This document shows positions 35,223 to 44,881 of a DNA stretch of 64,000 nt, one piece after another. Within the stretch, counting starts at the first letter, position 1. Each line of letters opens with the position of its first letter. The notes under the pieces were generated by a model. The model did not search any database and was not told the DNA's origin. It was given only the letters and a program-made list of their open reading frames with translations. The stretch is from positions 62,001-126,000 of the forward strand of contig NZ_JAPHEH010000001.1 of NCBI RefSeq assembly GCF_029607905.1. Direction: 5' to 3'. This stretch comes from Thiovibrio frasassiensis (lineage in GTDB: Bacteria; Desulfobacterota; Desulfobulbia; Desulfobulbales; Desulfurivibrionaceae). Made by a program: the position numbers and the translations under genes.

Positions 35223-35566
35223 GATCGGACAATTTTTTTCGCAGAAACACAGCAAAGAAACTCGTTCAACACAGTATACCATGGATGAAATCATCTTTGC
35301 GAAACAGCGATGATTGTTGGCCTCGCAAAAAAGCGATTCCAACGGGTATTCGAGGAAACTCCTTTGCAATAGTATGAACCTGTGCCTTTTTTACATTTTT
35401 GCAAGTGCATCTTGATTCCGCTACCCTCAAGAACAAAAATCGGGTATAGTTGCGACCCGGATTCTACTTGCCCAAACCAATTACGTTCCGGCAAGTTCCC
35501 ACCCCTTATTGCGGCCACATGCCGTCTGTTGCGGGCATACATTCACAAGAAAACAGGAGAAACACC

Positions 35567-36214
35567 ATGAAACTTATTCTTTTGGGCGCACCCGGCGCCG
35601 GCAAAGGCACCGTAGCCAAACTGCTTACCGCCATCGACGGCTCAGTGCAGATTTCCACCGGCGACATTCTCCGCGGCGCGGTCCAGGCCGGAACCCCCCT
35701 GGGCAAGGAAGCGGAAGGCTACATGAATCGCGGCGATCTAGTTCCCGATTCGCTGATCATGGGGATCATGGAAAATCGCCTCCAGGAGCCCGATTGCGCC
35801 AAGGGCTTTTTACTGGACGGCTTCCCCCGCACCATTCCCCAGGCCGAGGCCCTGACCGAACTCCTGAAAAAACTTAATATCACCCTGGACATGGTTGCCT
35901 CCATCGACGTGCCCCGCGATGTGATCTTCGACCGGCTCTGCACGAGAAGAACCTGCACCAACCCTTCCTGCCAGGCGATCTACAACACCAAGAGCAACCC
36001 GACCAAGGTCGAAGGCATCTGCGACAAGTGCGGCAGCCCGGCGATCCAGCGCGAGGACGAAACCCAGGAGGCTATTGCCCACCGTCTGGACACCTACAAC
36101 GAGAAAACCGCACCTCTGGCAGGTTTTTACGAAAAATCAGGCTTGCTGAAATCCATCGTCGGCACCTCCAGCGATGTGGTGGTTGACGCCATCAAGAAAC
36201 AGCTTGGCCTCTAA
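35567..36214 (+). CDS. adk: Adenylate kinase
   Basis: Interconverts ATP + AMP and 2 ADP. N-terminus [15 protein letters not shown] is the P-loop; [10 protein letters not shown] and [15 protein letters not shown] bind AMP. The LID is of the zinc type: CTRRTC...SC and ICDKCG give four cysteines (RTCTNPSCQ and GICDKCGSP). 215 aa is the long form. Start at 35567 after ACAGGAGAAACACC. It overlaps the start of trmFO. Confidence 0.96.
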   Translation: MKLILLGAPGAGKGTVAKLLTAIDGSVQISTGDILRGAVQAGTPLGKEAEGYMNRGDLVPDSLIMGIMENRLQEPDCAKGFLLDGFPRTIPQAEALTELLKKLNITLDMVASIDVPRDVIFDRLCTRRTCTNPSCQAIYNTKSNPTKVEGICDKCGSPAIQREDETQEAIAHRLDTYNEKTAPLAGFYEKSGLLKSIVGTSSDVVVDAIKKQLGL

Positions 36215-37538
36215 TACCCCGGAGATTACCATCATCGGCGGCGGCCTCGCGGGATGCGAGGCCGCCTGGCAGATCGCCCGGCGCGGATGCACGGTAACGC
36301 TGCACGAGATGAAGCCGATCCACTTCAGCCCGGCGCACGAGTCGCCGCTGCTGGCGGAACTGGTCTGCAGCAACTCCCTGCGCTCCGCCGATGTCTCTTC
36401 CGCTGTTGGCCTGCTCAAGGAAGAGATGCGGCGGTTGGGCTCCCTGGTCATGGCGGCGGCCGACCATACCCAGGTTCCGGCAGGCCGGGCCCTGGCGGTT
36501 GACCGCGCCCTCTTTGCCCAATTTATCACCGAAAAAATCGAAAACCATCCGGCCATCACCGTGGTCCGGGAAGAAGTCAGCGAACTTCCCCCCCCGGGGG
36601 AATGGCCGATGATCATGGCCTCCGGCCCGCTCACCTCTGCACCGCTTGCCGCATCTCTGGCCCAACTCACCGGGGAAGAGCATCTGGCCTTTTACGACGC
36701 CATCGCCCCCATCGTTGCCGCCGACTCCCTGGACATGGCCATCGTTTACCGGGCCTCCCGCTATGACGACGGCCCGGGCGACTATCTGAACTGCCCCATG
36801 AACCGCGACGAATACGCCGCCTTTATCGAGGCCATGCGCAGCGCCGACAAGGTGCCGCTCAAGGAGTTCGAGGAACAAAAATACTTCGAGGGATGTCTTC
36901 CCATCGAGATCATGATGGAGCGCGGCGAGAACACCCTGCGCTTCGGCCCCATGAAACCGGTGGGTCTGCCCGACCCGAGAACCGGCCGCGACCCGTACGC
37001 CGTGGTCCAGCTCCGCATGGAGAAAAAAGACGGTCTGCTCTACAATATGGTGGGCTTTCAAACCAAGCTGACCTACGGTGCGCAACAGACGGTGTTCCGC
37101 CTGATTCCCGGCATGGCCCAGGCGGAGTTCGCCCGGCTCGGCAGCATCCACCGCAACACCTTTGTCTGCGGCCCCAAAGTACTGCTCCCCAGCCTGCAGG
37201 TGAAAAACCGGCCCGACCTCTTGCTGGCCGGACAGATCACCGGGGTGGAGGGGTATGTGGAATCCACGGCCATGGGCTTGCTGGCCGGGATCAACGCGGT
37301 GCGCTTGGCTTTTGGCCAAACGGCGCTGACCTTGCCCAACGACACTGCCATGGGCGCCCTGGTCGGCCACCTGACCCAGACCGAACCCAAGCATTTCCAG
37401 CCCTCGAACATCAACTTCGGCCTGTTCCCTGCCTGGGAAACAAAACTTCCCAAAAAACTGCGAGGTCAACACCGTGCTGAAACAGCCCTGGCTTCCCTCA
37501 AACAGTTCTGCGACGCGGAAAATCTGGAATCGGCTTAA
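36174..37538 (+). CDS. trmFO: Folate-dependent tRNA (uracil-5-)-methyltransferase TrmFO
   Basis: Methylates U54 of tRNA using methylenetetrahydrofolate and FADH2. The FAD fold [21 protein letters not shown] opens the protein, followed by family blocks [44 protein letters not shown] and [19 protein letters not shown]. The ATG at 36174 overlaps adk by 41 bases; a TTG at 36204 would give a start closer to the FAD fold and only an 11-base overlap, and may be the real one. It is followed by an overlapping gene for a large secreted protein. Confidence 0.93.
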   Translation: MWWLTPSRNSLASNTPEITIIGGGLAGCEAAWQIARRGCTVTLHEMKPIHFSPAHESPLLAELVCSNSLRSADVSSAVGLLKEEMRRLGSLVMAAADHTQVPAGRALAVDRALFAQFITEKIENHPAITVVREEVSELPPPGEWPMIMASGPLTSAPLAASLAQLTGEEHLAFYDAIAPIVAADSLDMAIVYRASRYDDGPGDYLNCPMNRDEYAAFIEAMRSADKVPLKEFEEQKYFEGCLPIEIMMERGENTLRFGPMKPVGLPDPRTGRDPYAVVQLRMEKKDGLLYNMVGFQTKLTYGAQQTVFRLIPGMAQAEFARLGSIHRNTFVCGPKVLLPSLQVKNRPDLLLAGQITGVEGYVESTAMGLLAGINAVRLAFGQTALTLPNDTAMGALVGHLTQTEPKHFQPSNINFGLFPAWETKLPKKLRGQHRAETALASLKQFCDAENLESA

Positions 37539-40500
37539 GCAGGCGCGATTTCTTCTCTGCCTCTTCCTGCTCAACTTTCTCTTGATCCTCTCCGTGGCCC
37601 AAGCCGCCTTCGGTGCGCCGCTCCCCAGCCAAGAACTTGAGATCGCCTTCGACCTTACGGGCCGCAGGCTCACTGGCAAATCCACCATTACGATCCCAGC
37701 CCACACCACAGCCACCATTTCCCTCTCCGGCCTGGAAATCACCGCGCTGCAACTGAACACCACCCCTCTTCAACCCACGGAGCAGCTGACTTTTCTTCCC
37801 ACTGCCCACGACCAGCAAGTGACCATCCACTATGGCAAAACCGTGACGGACCCGCGGATGGACGGGCTCATTGATTCCAACGGCATCGCCCTCACCGGAA
37901 TCTGGCACCCGCAGCTCGACACCGATTGTCTCTTTGCGCTCACCGCCACTATCCCCAAAGCGTTTGCCGCCATCTCCGAAGCCGAGGAAATCACCAGCAC
38001 CGTCAGCAAGAACATCCGCACCGTCAGCTTCCGTTTCGGTCACCCCCTGTCCACCCTCAACTTTGTCGCCGGCCCCTATGTGGTGGAGCAGGAGTCCATC
38101 GGGCCCGGCCAGACCCTGTACTCCTATTTCTTCAAAGAAGACCGGCAGCTGGCCGCGGAATACCGCAAAAAAACCCTTGGCTACCTCAAACGCTACCAGG
38201 AACTGATCGGCCCCTACCCCTACAAACGGTTCAGCATTGTGGAAAACCGGCTCCCCACCGGCTACGCCATGCCCACTTTCACCCTGCTCGGCCAGGCCGT
38301 GATCCGTCTGCCCTTCATCACCGAGACCTCCCTGGGCCACGAGGTGCTGCACAGCTGGTTCGGCAATAGTGTCGGCGTGGACCCCAGCCAGGGCAACTGG
38401 TGCGAAGGGCTGACCACCTATCTGGCGGATCAGGCCTTTGCCGCAGACCGCCATGCCGAGGGGGCGTTCAGAAAACAACAGCTCATCAACTACCAGAGCT
38501 ATGTGCCCCCGGACAACACCTTGACGCTGAATGATTTCAGCGGGGGTGGCAGCCACCTGCTCGCCGGCAACAAGGCGGCGCGCGCCGTGGGCTACGACAA
38601 AGCGAGCATGTTCTTCCACATGCTGCTCCGGGAGATCGGCGATGCGCCCTTTTATGCCGGGCTTCGTGATTTCCATGCGCGGTTTAAAAATCAACAGGCG
38701 AGCTGGCAGGATCTGGCGGCGAGTTTTTCCAAAAGCTCCCACCAGAATCTTGAACCGTTCTTCAGCCAATGGCTCACCCGGGCCGATCTTCCCCGGTTGG
38801 AAATCGCCGTGGACAGCCTCACGGAAAAAGAGGGGCAAATGGAACTCGGGCTCACCGTCAAGCAACTTCAGGAAAAACCCTACCGATTGCGATTGCCCCT
38901 GGATATTGTCACTGCGCAGGGCAAGCAACGGCGCGAAGTGACCCTCAGCGGAAGCGATACCAAGCTGACCGTCAGCCTGGCGGATTATCCCAGCCAAATA
39001 ATTGGAGATCCGGAGTACGACCTGATGCGAGCCCTGGCCCCTGAAGAACAGCATCCCACCTGGTCGCGCTTCCTCGGCGCCCGGGAGAAACTGGCCATTA
39101 TTGCAAAAAACGAAGACCAGCGGACATATGCGCCGCTCTTCGAACTCCTTGCCGAGTTCGGCTGTCCAATTAAGGGTGCCGACGTGGTAACCGACAAGGA
39201 TCTGGCTGGCAAGTCGGTGCTTTTCCTCGGCGCAGACAGCCGATTGGCCCGCTCCCTCTTTGCCCGCCCAAGCCAGCCCGCCACCGGCTTTACTCTGGAG
39301 GCGCAGGAGAATCCTCTCTCCCCCGGTCAAGTGGCGGTGGTGGTCTCTTCTGCCAGTACTGCGGAAACCGCCGCAGCCACGCCCAAGCTCCCCCATTACG
39401 GCAAATACACCACCCTCCATTTCAATCTCGGCCGGATTGAGCGCAAAACCATCGCCGAGAGCGACCAGGGGCTGCAGGTACCAATCGATCCCCCGCCCAT
39501 GGGAATCGCCGTACCCCAGGCCCTTTCCTTTACCGCGATCATGGAACAGCTCGGGGAAAAACGGCTGGTCTATGTGGGGGAAAGCCATACCCGTTACGCG
39601 GACCACCTCCTGCAACTGCGGGTGATCCGGGCGCTCTTCGCCCAAAACCCAAAACTCGCCATCGGCATGGAAATGTTCAGCCGCGAGGCGCAGCCGGTTC
39701 TGGATCGGTATCTGGCCGGGGAACTCAACGAACGGGAATTCCTGAAGCAATCGGGGTATTTTTCCAAATGGGGCTACGATTACCGGTTGTACCGGGAGAT
39801 CATCAACTTTGCCCGGCGCCATAAGCTGCCCATCGTGGCCCTCAACCAGGAAAAGGGGATCGTCTCCAAGGTCTTCAAGGAGGGCGCAGCCTCCCTGAGC
39901 GAAGAGGAACTCGCCAAGATCCCAACGGACCGCGACCTGACCATCCCCGGCTACCGGGAGCGGATCGCCGAGGCCTTTGCCATGCACAGCAAAAACGACA
40001 ACGGACCTGAGCAGTTCAACGGCTTTTTCCAGGCCCAGGCCCTGTGGGATGAGACCATGGCCGAGTCGGTGAGCGCCTTCCTCACCGCCCATCCGAAGCA
40101 CCGAATGGTGGTCCTGGCCGGCCAGGGCCATACCGATAAGAGCACGGCCATCCCGCCCCGGGTCGCCCGCCGGATACCGAGCATCCGCCAAGCGGTCATC
40201 GTGAACAGTGAGGCTGAGGAGCTTGATCAGGCCGAGGCAGACTATCTGATCTTTTCCAAGCCCATGGAGCTGCCCCCGGCCGCGGTTCTCGGGGTGATGC
40301 TTGCCGAGACCTCCGAGGGGCCGCTGGTGCAAGGATTATCCGAAAAAAGCAAGGCAGGGGCGGCAGGGATTATGGAAAAAGATGTCATCCTGGCCCTGGA
40401 TGACGAACCGGTGACAACCGTCGATGATCTGAAGATCATCCTGCTTAGCAAGGAAATCGGCAAACAGGTGATGGTAAAGATCAAGCGGAAATCAGGGTTC

Positions 40501-40545
40501 TTGTTCAAGCCGGAGTCGATTCTTTCCATTCCGGTGGGGTTGTAA
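37474..40545 (+). CDS. Secreted fusion: M1-like peptidase, ChaN-like domain and PDZ domain
   Basis: 1023 aa with a signal segment (residues 24-48, [21 protein letters not shown]). Residues about 50-520 resemble M1 metallopeptidases, with zinc motif HEVLHSWFG (His289, Glu290, His293) and Glu311 in [10 protein letters not shown]; the spacing to this Glu is one residue shorter than usual. Residues about 680-900 are a ChaN/DUF399 domain ([34 protein letters not shown]), a haem-binding iron-uptake family. A PDZ domain closes the protein. Start is a GTG inside the trmFO end. A periplasmic or outer-membrane role in haem or protein turnover is inferred. Confidence 0.8.
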   Translation: MLKQPWLPSNSSATRKIWNRLKQARFLLCLFLLNFLLILSVAQAAFGAPLPSQELEIAFDLTGRRLTGKSTITIPAHTTATISLSGLEITALQLNTTPLQPTEQLTFLPTAHDQQVTIHYGKTVTDPRMDGLIDSNGIALTGIWHPQLDTDCLFALTATIPKAFAAISEAEEITSTVSKNIRTVSFRFGHPLSTLNFVAGPYVVEQESIGPGQTLYSYFFKEDRQLAAEYRKKTLGYLKRYQELIGPYPYKRFSIVENRLPTGYAMPTFTLLGQAVIRLPFITETSLGHEVLHSWFGNSVGVDPSQGNWCEGLTTYLADQAFAADRHAEGAFRKQQLINYQSYVPPDNTLTLNDFSGGGSHLLAGNKAARAVGYDKASMFFHMLLREIGDAPFYAGLRDFHARFKNQQASWQDLAASFSKSSHQNLEPFFSQWLTRADLPRLEIAVDSLTEKEGQMELGLTVKQLQEKPYRLRLPLDIVTAQGKQRREVTLSGSDTKLTVSLADYPSQIIGDPEYDLMRALAPEEQHPTWSRFLGAREKLAIIAKNEDQRTYAPLFELLAEFGCPIKGADVVTDKDLAGKSVLFLGADSRLARSLFARPSQPATGFTLEAQENPLSPGQVAVVVSSASTAETAAATPKLPHYGKYTTLHFNLGRIERKTIAESDQGLQVPIDPPPMGIAVPQALSFTAIMEQLGEKRLVYVGESHTRYADHLLQLRVIRALFAQNPKLAIGMEMFSREAQPVLDRYLAGELNEREFLKQSGYFSKWGYDYRLYREIINFARRHKLPIVALNQEKGIVSKVFKEGAASLSEEELAKIPTDRDLTIPGYRERIAEAFAMHSKNDNGPEQFNGFFQAQALWDETMAESVSAFLTAHPKHRMVVLAGQGHTDKSTAIPPRVARRIPSIRQAVIVNSEAEELDQAEADYLIFSKPMELPPAAVLGVMLAETSEGPLVQGLSEKSKAGAAGIMEKDVILALDDEPVTTVDDLKIILLSKEIGKQVMVKIKRKSGFLFKPESILSIPVGL

Positions 40546-40577
40546 CAGGGTTCAAATCGGCCGAAACCCCAAAAGTT

Positions 40578-40683
40578 CCCTCCCCCCTGGCGGGGGAGGG
40601 TTAGGGAGAGGGGGACGCAGCCATAAAATCGGCAGGCCCAGCTTCACCCACCCCCGCCCCCCCCCTCCCGTCAAGGGAGGGGG
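40578..40683. repeat. Paired GC-rich palindromes (dispersed-repeat type)
   Basis: Two hairpins: CCCTCCCCC/GGGGGAGGG (40578-40586 with 40592-40600) and CCCCCTCCC/GGGAGGGGG (40661-40669 with 40675-40683). The outer sequences (ccctcccccctggcgggg... and ...cccgtcaagggaggggg) resemble each other in inverted order, as in extragenic palindromic repeats found many times per genome. It may also end transcription of the gene to the left. Confidence 0.6.
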
Positions 40684-40775
40684 ATTCAATTTGAAAGAGG
40701 CAAGAGCCTCACCCATCTTTTCTTTTGGCCTTACCCCTGCTCCGGGCTATAATGGGCAAAACTCAAGGACTGCTC

Positions 40776-41591
40776 ATGACCACGCCTGAAGAGAACTACA
40801 CCACAACCGACAAAGAGATCCCAGCGCACGCCGCGGTGGAATTTCTCCAGGATGTCAGGCAGCTTGTCGCCTTCCAGCAGGCAATCGGCATCGAGGGCTA
40901 CCCCACCACCCCGGAGCTTACGCAGTTTATTGCGGGGCCAAAACCAGCGGCGCCCCCATCCCCACGCCAACCCGCAGCTCCCACCAGGCCGAAAACAAGC
41001 CCAACCCCATCAGCCCCGCAGCAACCCCAGGTCGCCGTCGGACCGGATACGAATCTGACCGAACTCCATGCGGAAACCGCCGCCTGCCAACGCTGCCAGC
41101 GACACCAGAGCCGAAAGCAGGCGATTACCGGTCCGACCACCACCGGGGTCAAGCTCCTGATCATCAGCGATACGCCCTCTGTTGCGGACGACCTCTCCGG
41201 CCTGCCCATGAGCGGGGAACCGGGGCAACTCCTCGATAAGATGCTCGGGGCCATCGGCCTGAACCGGGCAGACGTTCACCTGAGCCTGCTCACCAGATGC
41301 CATGGGCCAGAGCCGCCCAAAAAAGATGAGGTGGACGCCTGCCTGCCCTTCCTGCTCAAGGAAATCATGCTCGTTAAACCAAAGATCATCTGCGCCATGG
41401 GGGTGCTCACCGCCCAGAAGCTGCTCCACACCAGCAAACCCCTCAGCCAGCTGCGCGGCAGGTTCCATGAGTTCCAAGGCATCCCGCTGATACCCACCTT
41501 CTCGCCGGAATTTCTTTTGAAAAACCCGGAGATGAAAAAGGCGACCTGGCTGGATCTGCAGATGATTCAGAAGAAGATTCAGACCGTTTAG
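40776..41591 (+). CDS. Uracil-DNA glycosylase superfamily protein (diverged family 4 type)
   Basis: 271 aa from the ATG at 40776 (AAGGA seven bases upstream). A proline-rich linker (55-90) joins an N-terminal helix region to a UDG fold. The four Fe-S cysteines of family 4/5 UDGs are kept: Cys104, Cys107, Cys175 and Cys189. Two active-site motifs are changed: the first (GEAPG in the family) reads SDTPS, and the last (HPS/HPA) reads FSPEF, with His replaced by Ser. It is either a UDG relative with another DNA substrate or an inactive homologue. Confidence 0.75.
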   Translation: MTTPEENYTTTDKEIPAHAAVEFLQDVRQLVAFQQAIGIEGYPTTPELTQFIAGPKPAAPPSPRQPAAPTRPKTSPTPSAPQQPQVAVGPDTNLTELHAETAACQRCQRHQSRKQAITGPTTTGVKLLIISDTPSVADDLSGLPMSGEPGQLLDKMLGAIGLNRADVHLSLLTRCHGPEPPKKDEVDACLPFLLKEIMLVKPKIICAMGVLTAQKLLHTSKPLSQLRGRFHEFQGIPLIPTFSPEFLLKNPEMKKATWLDLQMIQKKIQTV

Positions 41592-41667
41592 GCCCGCATC
41601 CCAGGACGAGTGTTCTTACAAACACAATCAATTCTACGCTCTATCCTGACAATTTGGAGGAACCATA

Positions 41668-42549
41668 TTGGACACTCAACTATCGCAACTAGCCTGCACT
41701 TGGTATTCATCGATTACCGCAAGCACTACTTGGGAGACCACGAAAAACCTCGCGAATTCGACATTTATTACTTCGCTCATCGGAGCGCTCGCTGGCGCGT
41801 TTGCTGGTGCCGTGGCCGCGCAACGAACGGCAGAACGCGGCAAACATCGCGAAGAACTACTACGAGAGATCAGAAATACGAACGCCGCAATAGCTATCGC
41901 CTTCGGGATCGTCACCTCACTTCTTGCTCTCAAGAAACAGCACGTCAAAGACCTGAAGTCACGGTTCGAAGTTCAAAAAGCTGAGCTACTGGAGTACAAA
42001 CGAAAACGCCAAACTGGGGAGATCCAACGCGACACACCGTTTGCCCTTCAAGCAGACCTCCAGACACTTCAGGCACTACCACTGCCCACAGATACTCTGC
42101 GCGTAGTGGTTTTCGAAAAACTATCACTGGTTGGCAGACCACTGAATTTGGTGATAACGCTCATTCAAGTAATTCACAGCCTCAATGAGTCCCTGACAAA
42201 GAGAAACTCATTAATTGAAGGCTATAAATCTGCCTTCCCAAAAGACAACCAAGATTTTCCACCGCTGTACTTCGGCCTCCCCTATGGCGATGGTCACGTG
42301 AACCTCGACTACCCTGCGACCATTGATGCCATTTACAGCCAAACGGATGACGGTATATTCTTCAGCAAACTGCTTTGCAAAGACCTACATGAACATGGGA
42401 AGCAGTTATCTGAAGGATTCAAGAAAAGGTTCAAAAAGGATGCTCCCCGCGTCACCGAGGTTGACTTCTCCGCAGCTATAGCTTCCAAGCTAATGCCAAA
42501 CGAATCGAACTATACCGACTGGGTTGCAGCCTTCGTAAAAAAGGATTAA
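41668..42549 (+). CDS. AT-rich accessory gene, membrane-anchored hypothetical protein
   Basis: 293 aa starting at TTG 41668, seven bases after GGAGG. A glycine/alanine-rich membrane helix (FITSLIGALAGAFAGAVAAQ) is followed by a long helical stretch (HREELLREIRNTNAAIAIAFGIVTSLLALKK, with coiled-coil spacing) and a mostly helical C-terminal half. By eye the gene is clearly richer in A and T than its neighbours and uses different codons, which points to recent transfer. I do not recognise a named domain; single genes of this kind are scattered among unrelated bacteria, as in defence or prophage-derived cargo. Confidence 0.7.
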   Translation: MDTQLSQLACTWYSSITASTTWETTKNLANSTFITSLIGALAGAFAGAVAAQRTAERGKHREELLREIRNTNAAIAIAFGIVTSLLALKKQHVKDLKSRFEVQKAELLEYKRKRQTGEIQRDTPFALQADLQTLQALPLPTDTLRVVVFEKLSLVGRPLNLVITLIQVIHSLNESLTKRNSLIEGYKSAFPKDNQDFPPLYFGLPYGDGHVNLDYPATIDAIYSQTDDGIFFSKLLCKDLHEHGKQLSEGFKKRFKKDAPRVTEVDFSAAIASKLMPNESNYTDWVAAFVKKD

Positions 42550-42621
42550 TGGCCTTGGCTATCCCGCTGTTGTACAATGCCAATCTCATGACCTTAACGG
42601 TGAGAAATGAGGCTTTCCCCC

Positions 42622-43524
42622 TTACAACCCCTCCGGCGTGAAACTCACCACCTGATCGATCTGCTCCGCACCAGCAAATAACATGACCAGCCGCTCCACC
42701 CCCAGAGCAATCCCCGCAGCAGGGGGCATCAACTCAAGTCCATCCAGAAATCGCTCCGGCATGGGGCCTGGATCGCGGCCCAGCAACCGGATCGTCTCCT
42801 GCTCCGTCAGAAACCGGGCCCGTTGTTCCACGGGATCGACCAGCTCGGAAAAGCCGTTGGCCAGTTCCAAACCCGCCACGTAGAGCTCGAAACGTTCGGC
42901 CACTGATGGGTCTGTCGGGGAGAGCCGGGCCAAGGCGCCCAGCACCGCCGGGTAATCATAGAGAAAGGTGGGCGTAGTCATACCCAGATGCGGCTCCACA
43001 TACTCCACCAGCAGCTCGTCAAATTGATCCTTACGAAGAGCCTCCTCCACCGTGCAGGGCGCGTAGCGGCGAAAACCCTCGGCCACTGTAAGCCGCTCCC
43101 ATTCCGGGCCAAGGTCGATCCTGCAGCCCTGCCATTCCAGCACCCCGCCCTTGCCAATGGCTAAAGCCAGATGACGCAGCAGCGCCTCGCAATCCGTCAT
43201 CTGGTCGCGGTAGTTACTGCCCGCTGCGTACCACTCCAACATGGTGAACTCGGGCAGGTGGCGGTCGCCGCGCTCCCCCTTGCGGAAACATTTGCAGAGC
43301 TGAAAAATCCTGGGGATGCCCGCAGCCAGCAGCCGTTTCATGCAGAGCTCCGGCGAGGTTTGCAGAAACCAACCCTCGCTGGTGATGGGCTCGATATAGG
43401 CTTCCGGGGCAGGAGCAGGGATACGGATGGGGGTATCGACCTCGAGATAGCCTCGGTCGATGAAGAAGGTGCGCAGGGCCTGAATAAGAACGGCCCGCAG
43501 ATGCAGGCCGTGAAGGGGAATCAT
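42622..43524 (-). CDS. epmA: Elongation factor P (R)-beta-lysine ligase EpmA
   Basis: 300 aa, a class II lysyl-tRNA-synthetase-like catalytic domain without the tRNA anticodon domain. Motifs: IQALRTFFIDRGYLEVDTP (motif 1), CFRKGERGDRHLPEFTMLEWY (motif 2) and GIALGVERLVMLF (motif 3). EpmA (PoxA/GenX) attaches beta-lysine to EF-P. The efp gene lies just upstream on the same strand and keeps the target lysine. The lysine 2,3-aminomutase EpmB that makes beta-lysine is not in the window. Confidence 0.93.
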   Translation of the reverse strand: MIPLHGLHLRAVLIQALRTFFIDRGYLEVDTPIRIPAPAPEAYIEPITSEGWFLQTSPELCMKRLLAAGIPRIFQLCKCFRKGERGDRHLPEFTMLEWYAAGSNYRDQMTDCEALLRHLALAIGKGGVLEWQGCRIDLGPEWERLTVAEGFRRYAPCTVEEALRKDQFDELLVEYVEPHLGMTTPTFLYDYPAVLGALARLSPTDPSVAERFELYVAGLELANGFSELVDPVEQRARFLTEQETIRLLGRDPGPMPERFLDGLELMPPAAGIALGVERLVMLFAGAEQIDQVVSFTPEGL

Positions 43525-43614
43525 AATAATCTTAGAGGCGGTAACGGGGCATCTGCCCGCTGGTTATTCATAATCATTCACCAGAAACGAAAACATGAAT
43601 TCCCCCACTGGAAT

Positions 43615-43757
43615 GTAAACGTTCAGCAGCGCCGCTTCGCTGCTGCCGCAGATGCGAGGAAGAGGGCTGCGAAGTGTGCTATCGCACACGAGCAGACCGA
43701 GACAGGTAAGCGAGCCTGCGAGACTCCGAAGCAGATGCGGCGCTACTGGACGTTTAC
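43615..43757. mobile_element. 143-bp element with 21-bp terminal inverted repeats (MITE-like)
   Basis: Ends 43615-43635 and 43737-43757 are inverted copies with 19 of 21 matches (GTAAACGT-CAG-AGCGCCGC). Internal palindromic pieces include GCTTCG/CGAAGC just inside the ends and GTGTGC...GCACAC near the centre. No coding capacity. It lies between epmA and efp. The layout fits a miniature inverted-repeat element or a structured extragenic repeat. Confidence 0.6.
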
Positions 43758-43760
43758 AGA

Positions 43761-44324
43761 TTACTCCTTGACCCGGGTGACGTACACCCCGGTCCGGGTG
43801 TCGATCTGCAACTTGTCCCCTTCTTCGATAAAGGGCGGCACTTGGACCACATAACCGGTTTCCAGGGTCACCGGCTTGGAGTCGCTGCCGCTGGTATCGC
43901 CCTTAACCCACGGGTCCGACTGGGTGACTAGGAGATTGACGAAGTTGGGCAGGGTGACGCCGATGGGGCGGCCGTTGTACTGCAGCACATCCACATCCAT
44001 ATTGTCGGTGAGAAAATTGACGGCATCGCCCAGCTGCGCCTTGGACATCTCCAGCTGCTCAAAGGAGACATTGTCCATGAAGAAATATTCATCCCCCTGC
44101 TTGTAGAGGTATTGCATGGTCCGCTCCTCAAGCGCGGCCTTTTCCAGCTTATCGTTGGAGCGGAAGGTCTTTTCAAAGGCGTTGCCGGTGATCATGTTCC
44201 GCAACCGGGCGCGGTACAGGGCCTGGCCCTTGCCGGGCTTGGAAAAGGAAAAATCCGTCATGATATACGGTTCGCCGTCGATCTGAACCTTTAACCCTTT
44301 GCGAAAATCTGAGGCGGAATACAT
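43761..44324 (-). CDS. efp: Elongation factor P
   Basis: 187 aa. Rescues ribosomes stalled at polyproline. Domain I carries the loop SKPGKGQA, whose Lys32 corresponds to the lysine modified by beta-lysine in organisms that have EpmA; the neighbouring epmA gene supports that modification. Domains II and III are complete (TMQYLYKQGDEYFFMDN, PPFIEEGDKLQIDTRTGVY). Start ATG at 44324 after AGGGAGAAAATAAGT. Confidence 0.96.
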   Translation of the reverse strand: MYSASDFRKGLKVQIDGEPYIMTDFSFSKPGKGQALYRARLRNMITGNAFEKTFRSNDKLEKAALEERTMQYLYKQGDEYFFMDNVSFEQLEMSKAQLGDAVNFLTDNMDVDVLQYNGRPIGVTLPNFVNLLVTQSDPWVKGDTSGSDSKPVTLETGYVVQVPPFIEEGDKLQIDTRTGVYVTRVKE

Positions 44325-44439
44325 ACTTATTTTCTCCCTGTGGCAGTCTCGTCAAATAAAACACTATGCGGCCCCTTACTAACCGGATTCCCGCATTTTT
44401 GCAAGGGTGAAGTTACAAGATTTGATGCGTGAACAACCC

Positions 44440-44805
44440 CTAAGCCAGCATCACTTCTTTCTTGCCGATGGCCTCTGCCTTGATCCGGTCCAAAAGCTCA
44501 CCCAGCACCGGTTTCACATTCTCCCGAATGTCGCCGGCCACGATGATGAACAGCAGGTCGTCCCCGGGCTGAAAGTTGCCGCTTTTGGCCTCGATCACGA
44601 TGTCGAAGATACCGGGCTTTTTCAGAAATTCCTGACGGATCGCCTCGACCTTGGCCAGATCGGGGGTGACTTCAAGGGAGGTCACCCCTTCCCTGGTCTT
44701 GCGCGACCAGGCCCGGACCACGCCGTTATGAACCAACACCATGCCGACGTTCTCGGCAAAGGCGGGATTCTTCTTCATCTCGGCAATCGTTTTTGAAATA
44801 TCCAT
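44440..44805 (-). CDS. MoaE-like protein (molybdopterin synthase large subunit family)
   Basis: 121 aa. Conserved-looking blocks are VGMVLVHNGVVRAWSRK, TSLEVTPDLAKVEAIRQEFLK and GDDLLFIIVAGDIRENVKP. The layout and length recall MoaE, which transfers sulfur to precursor Z in molybdopterin synthesis, in the short version I associate with sulfate reducers. The classical MoaE lysines are not all evident and no moaD is near. It may therefore have a related but different role. A good ribosome-binding site (AGAGGTGACCAG) precedes the start. Confidence 0.6.
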   Translation of the reverse strand: MDISKTIAEMKKNPAFAENVGMVLVHNGVVRAWSRKTREGVTSLEVTPDLAKVEAIRQEFLKKPGIFDIVIEAKSGNFQPGDDLLFIIVAGDIRENVKPVLGELLDRIKAEAIGKKEVMLA

Positions 44806-44881
44806 CTGGTCACCTCTTTTCTGTTGATCTATGCGATACGGTTATTTTGATTGTGATGATCTTACCACAAGATTCCGGTTT

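Noticed and set aside
35131-35566. CIRCE element or sigma-32 promoter for the Hsp20 operon
   Set aside because: No TTAGCACTC-N9-GAGTGCTAA and no CCCCAT-type -10 box; a sigma-70 pair fits better.
37498-40332. Very long minus-strand open frame (over 900 codons) opposite the M1/ChaN/PDZ gene
   Set aside because: It is a shadow of the plus-strand gene caused by high GC at the third codon position; its translation has no protein motifs, while the plus strand has HEVLH and ChaN motifs.
40559-40579. Fourth ECF promoter (GGGAACTTTT on the minus strand at 40570-40579)
   Set aside because: No GTC-type -10 box at 16 bases (reads ATTTGA), and it points into the end of a gene.
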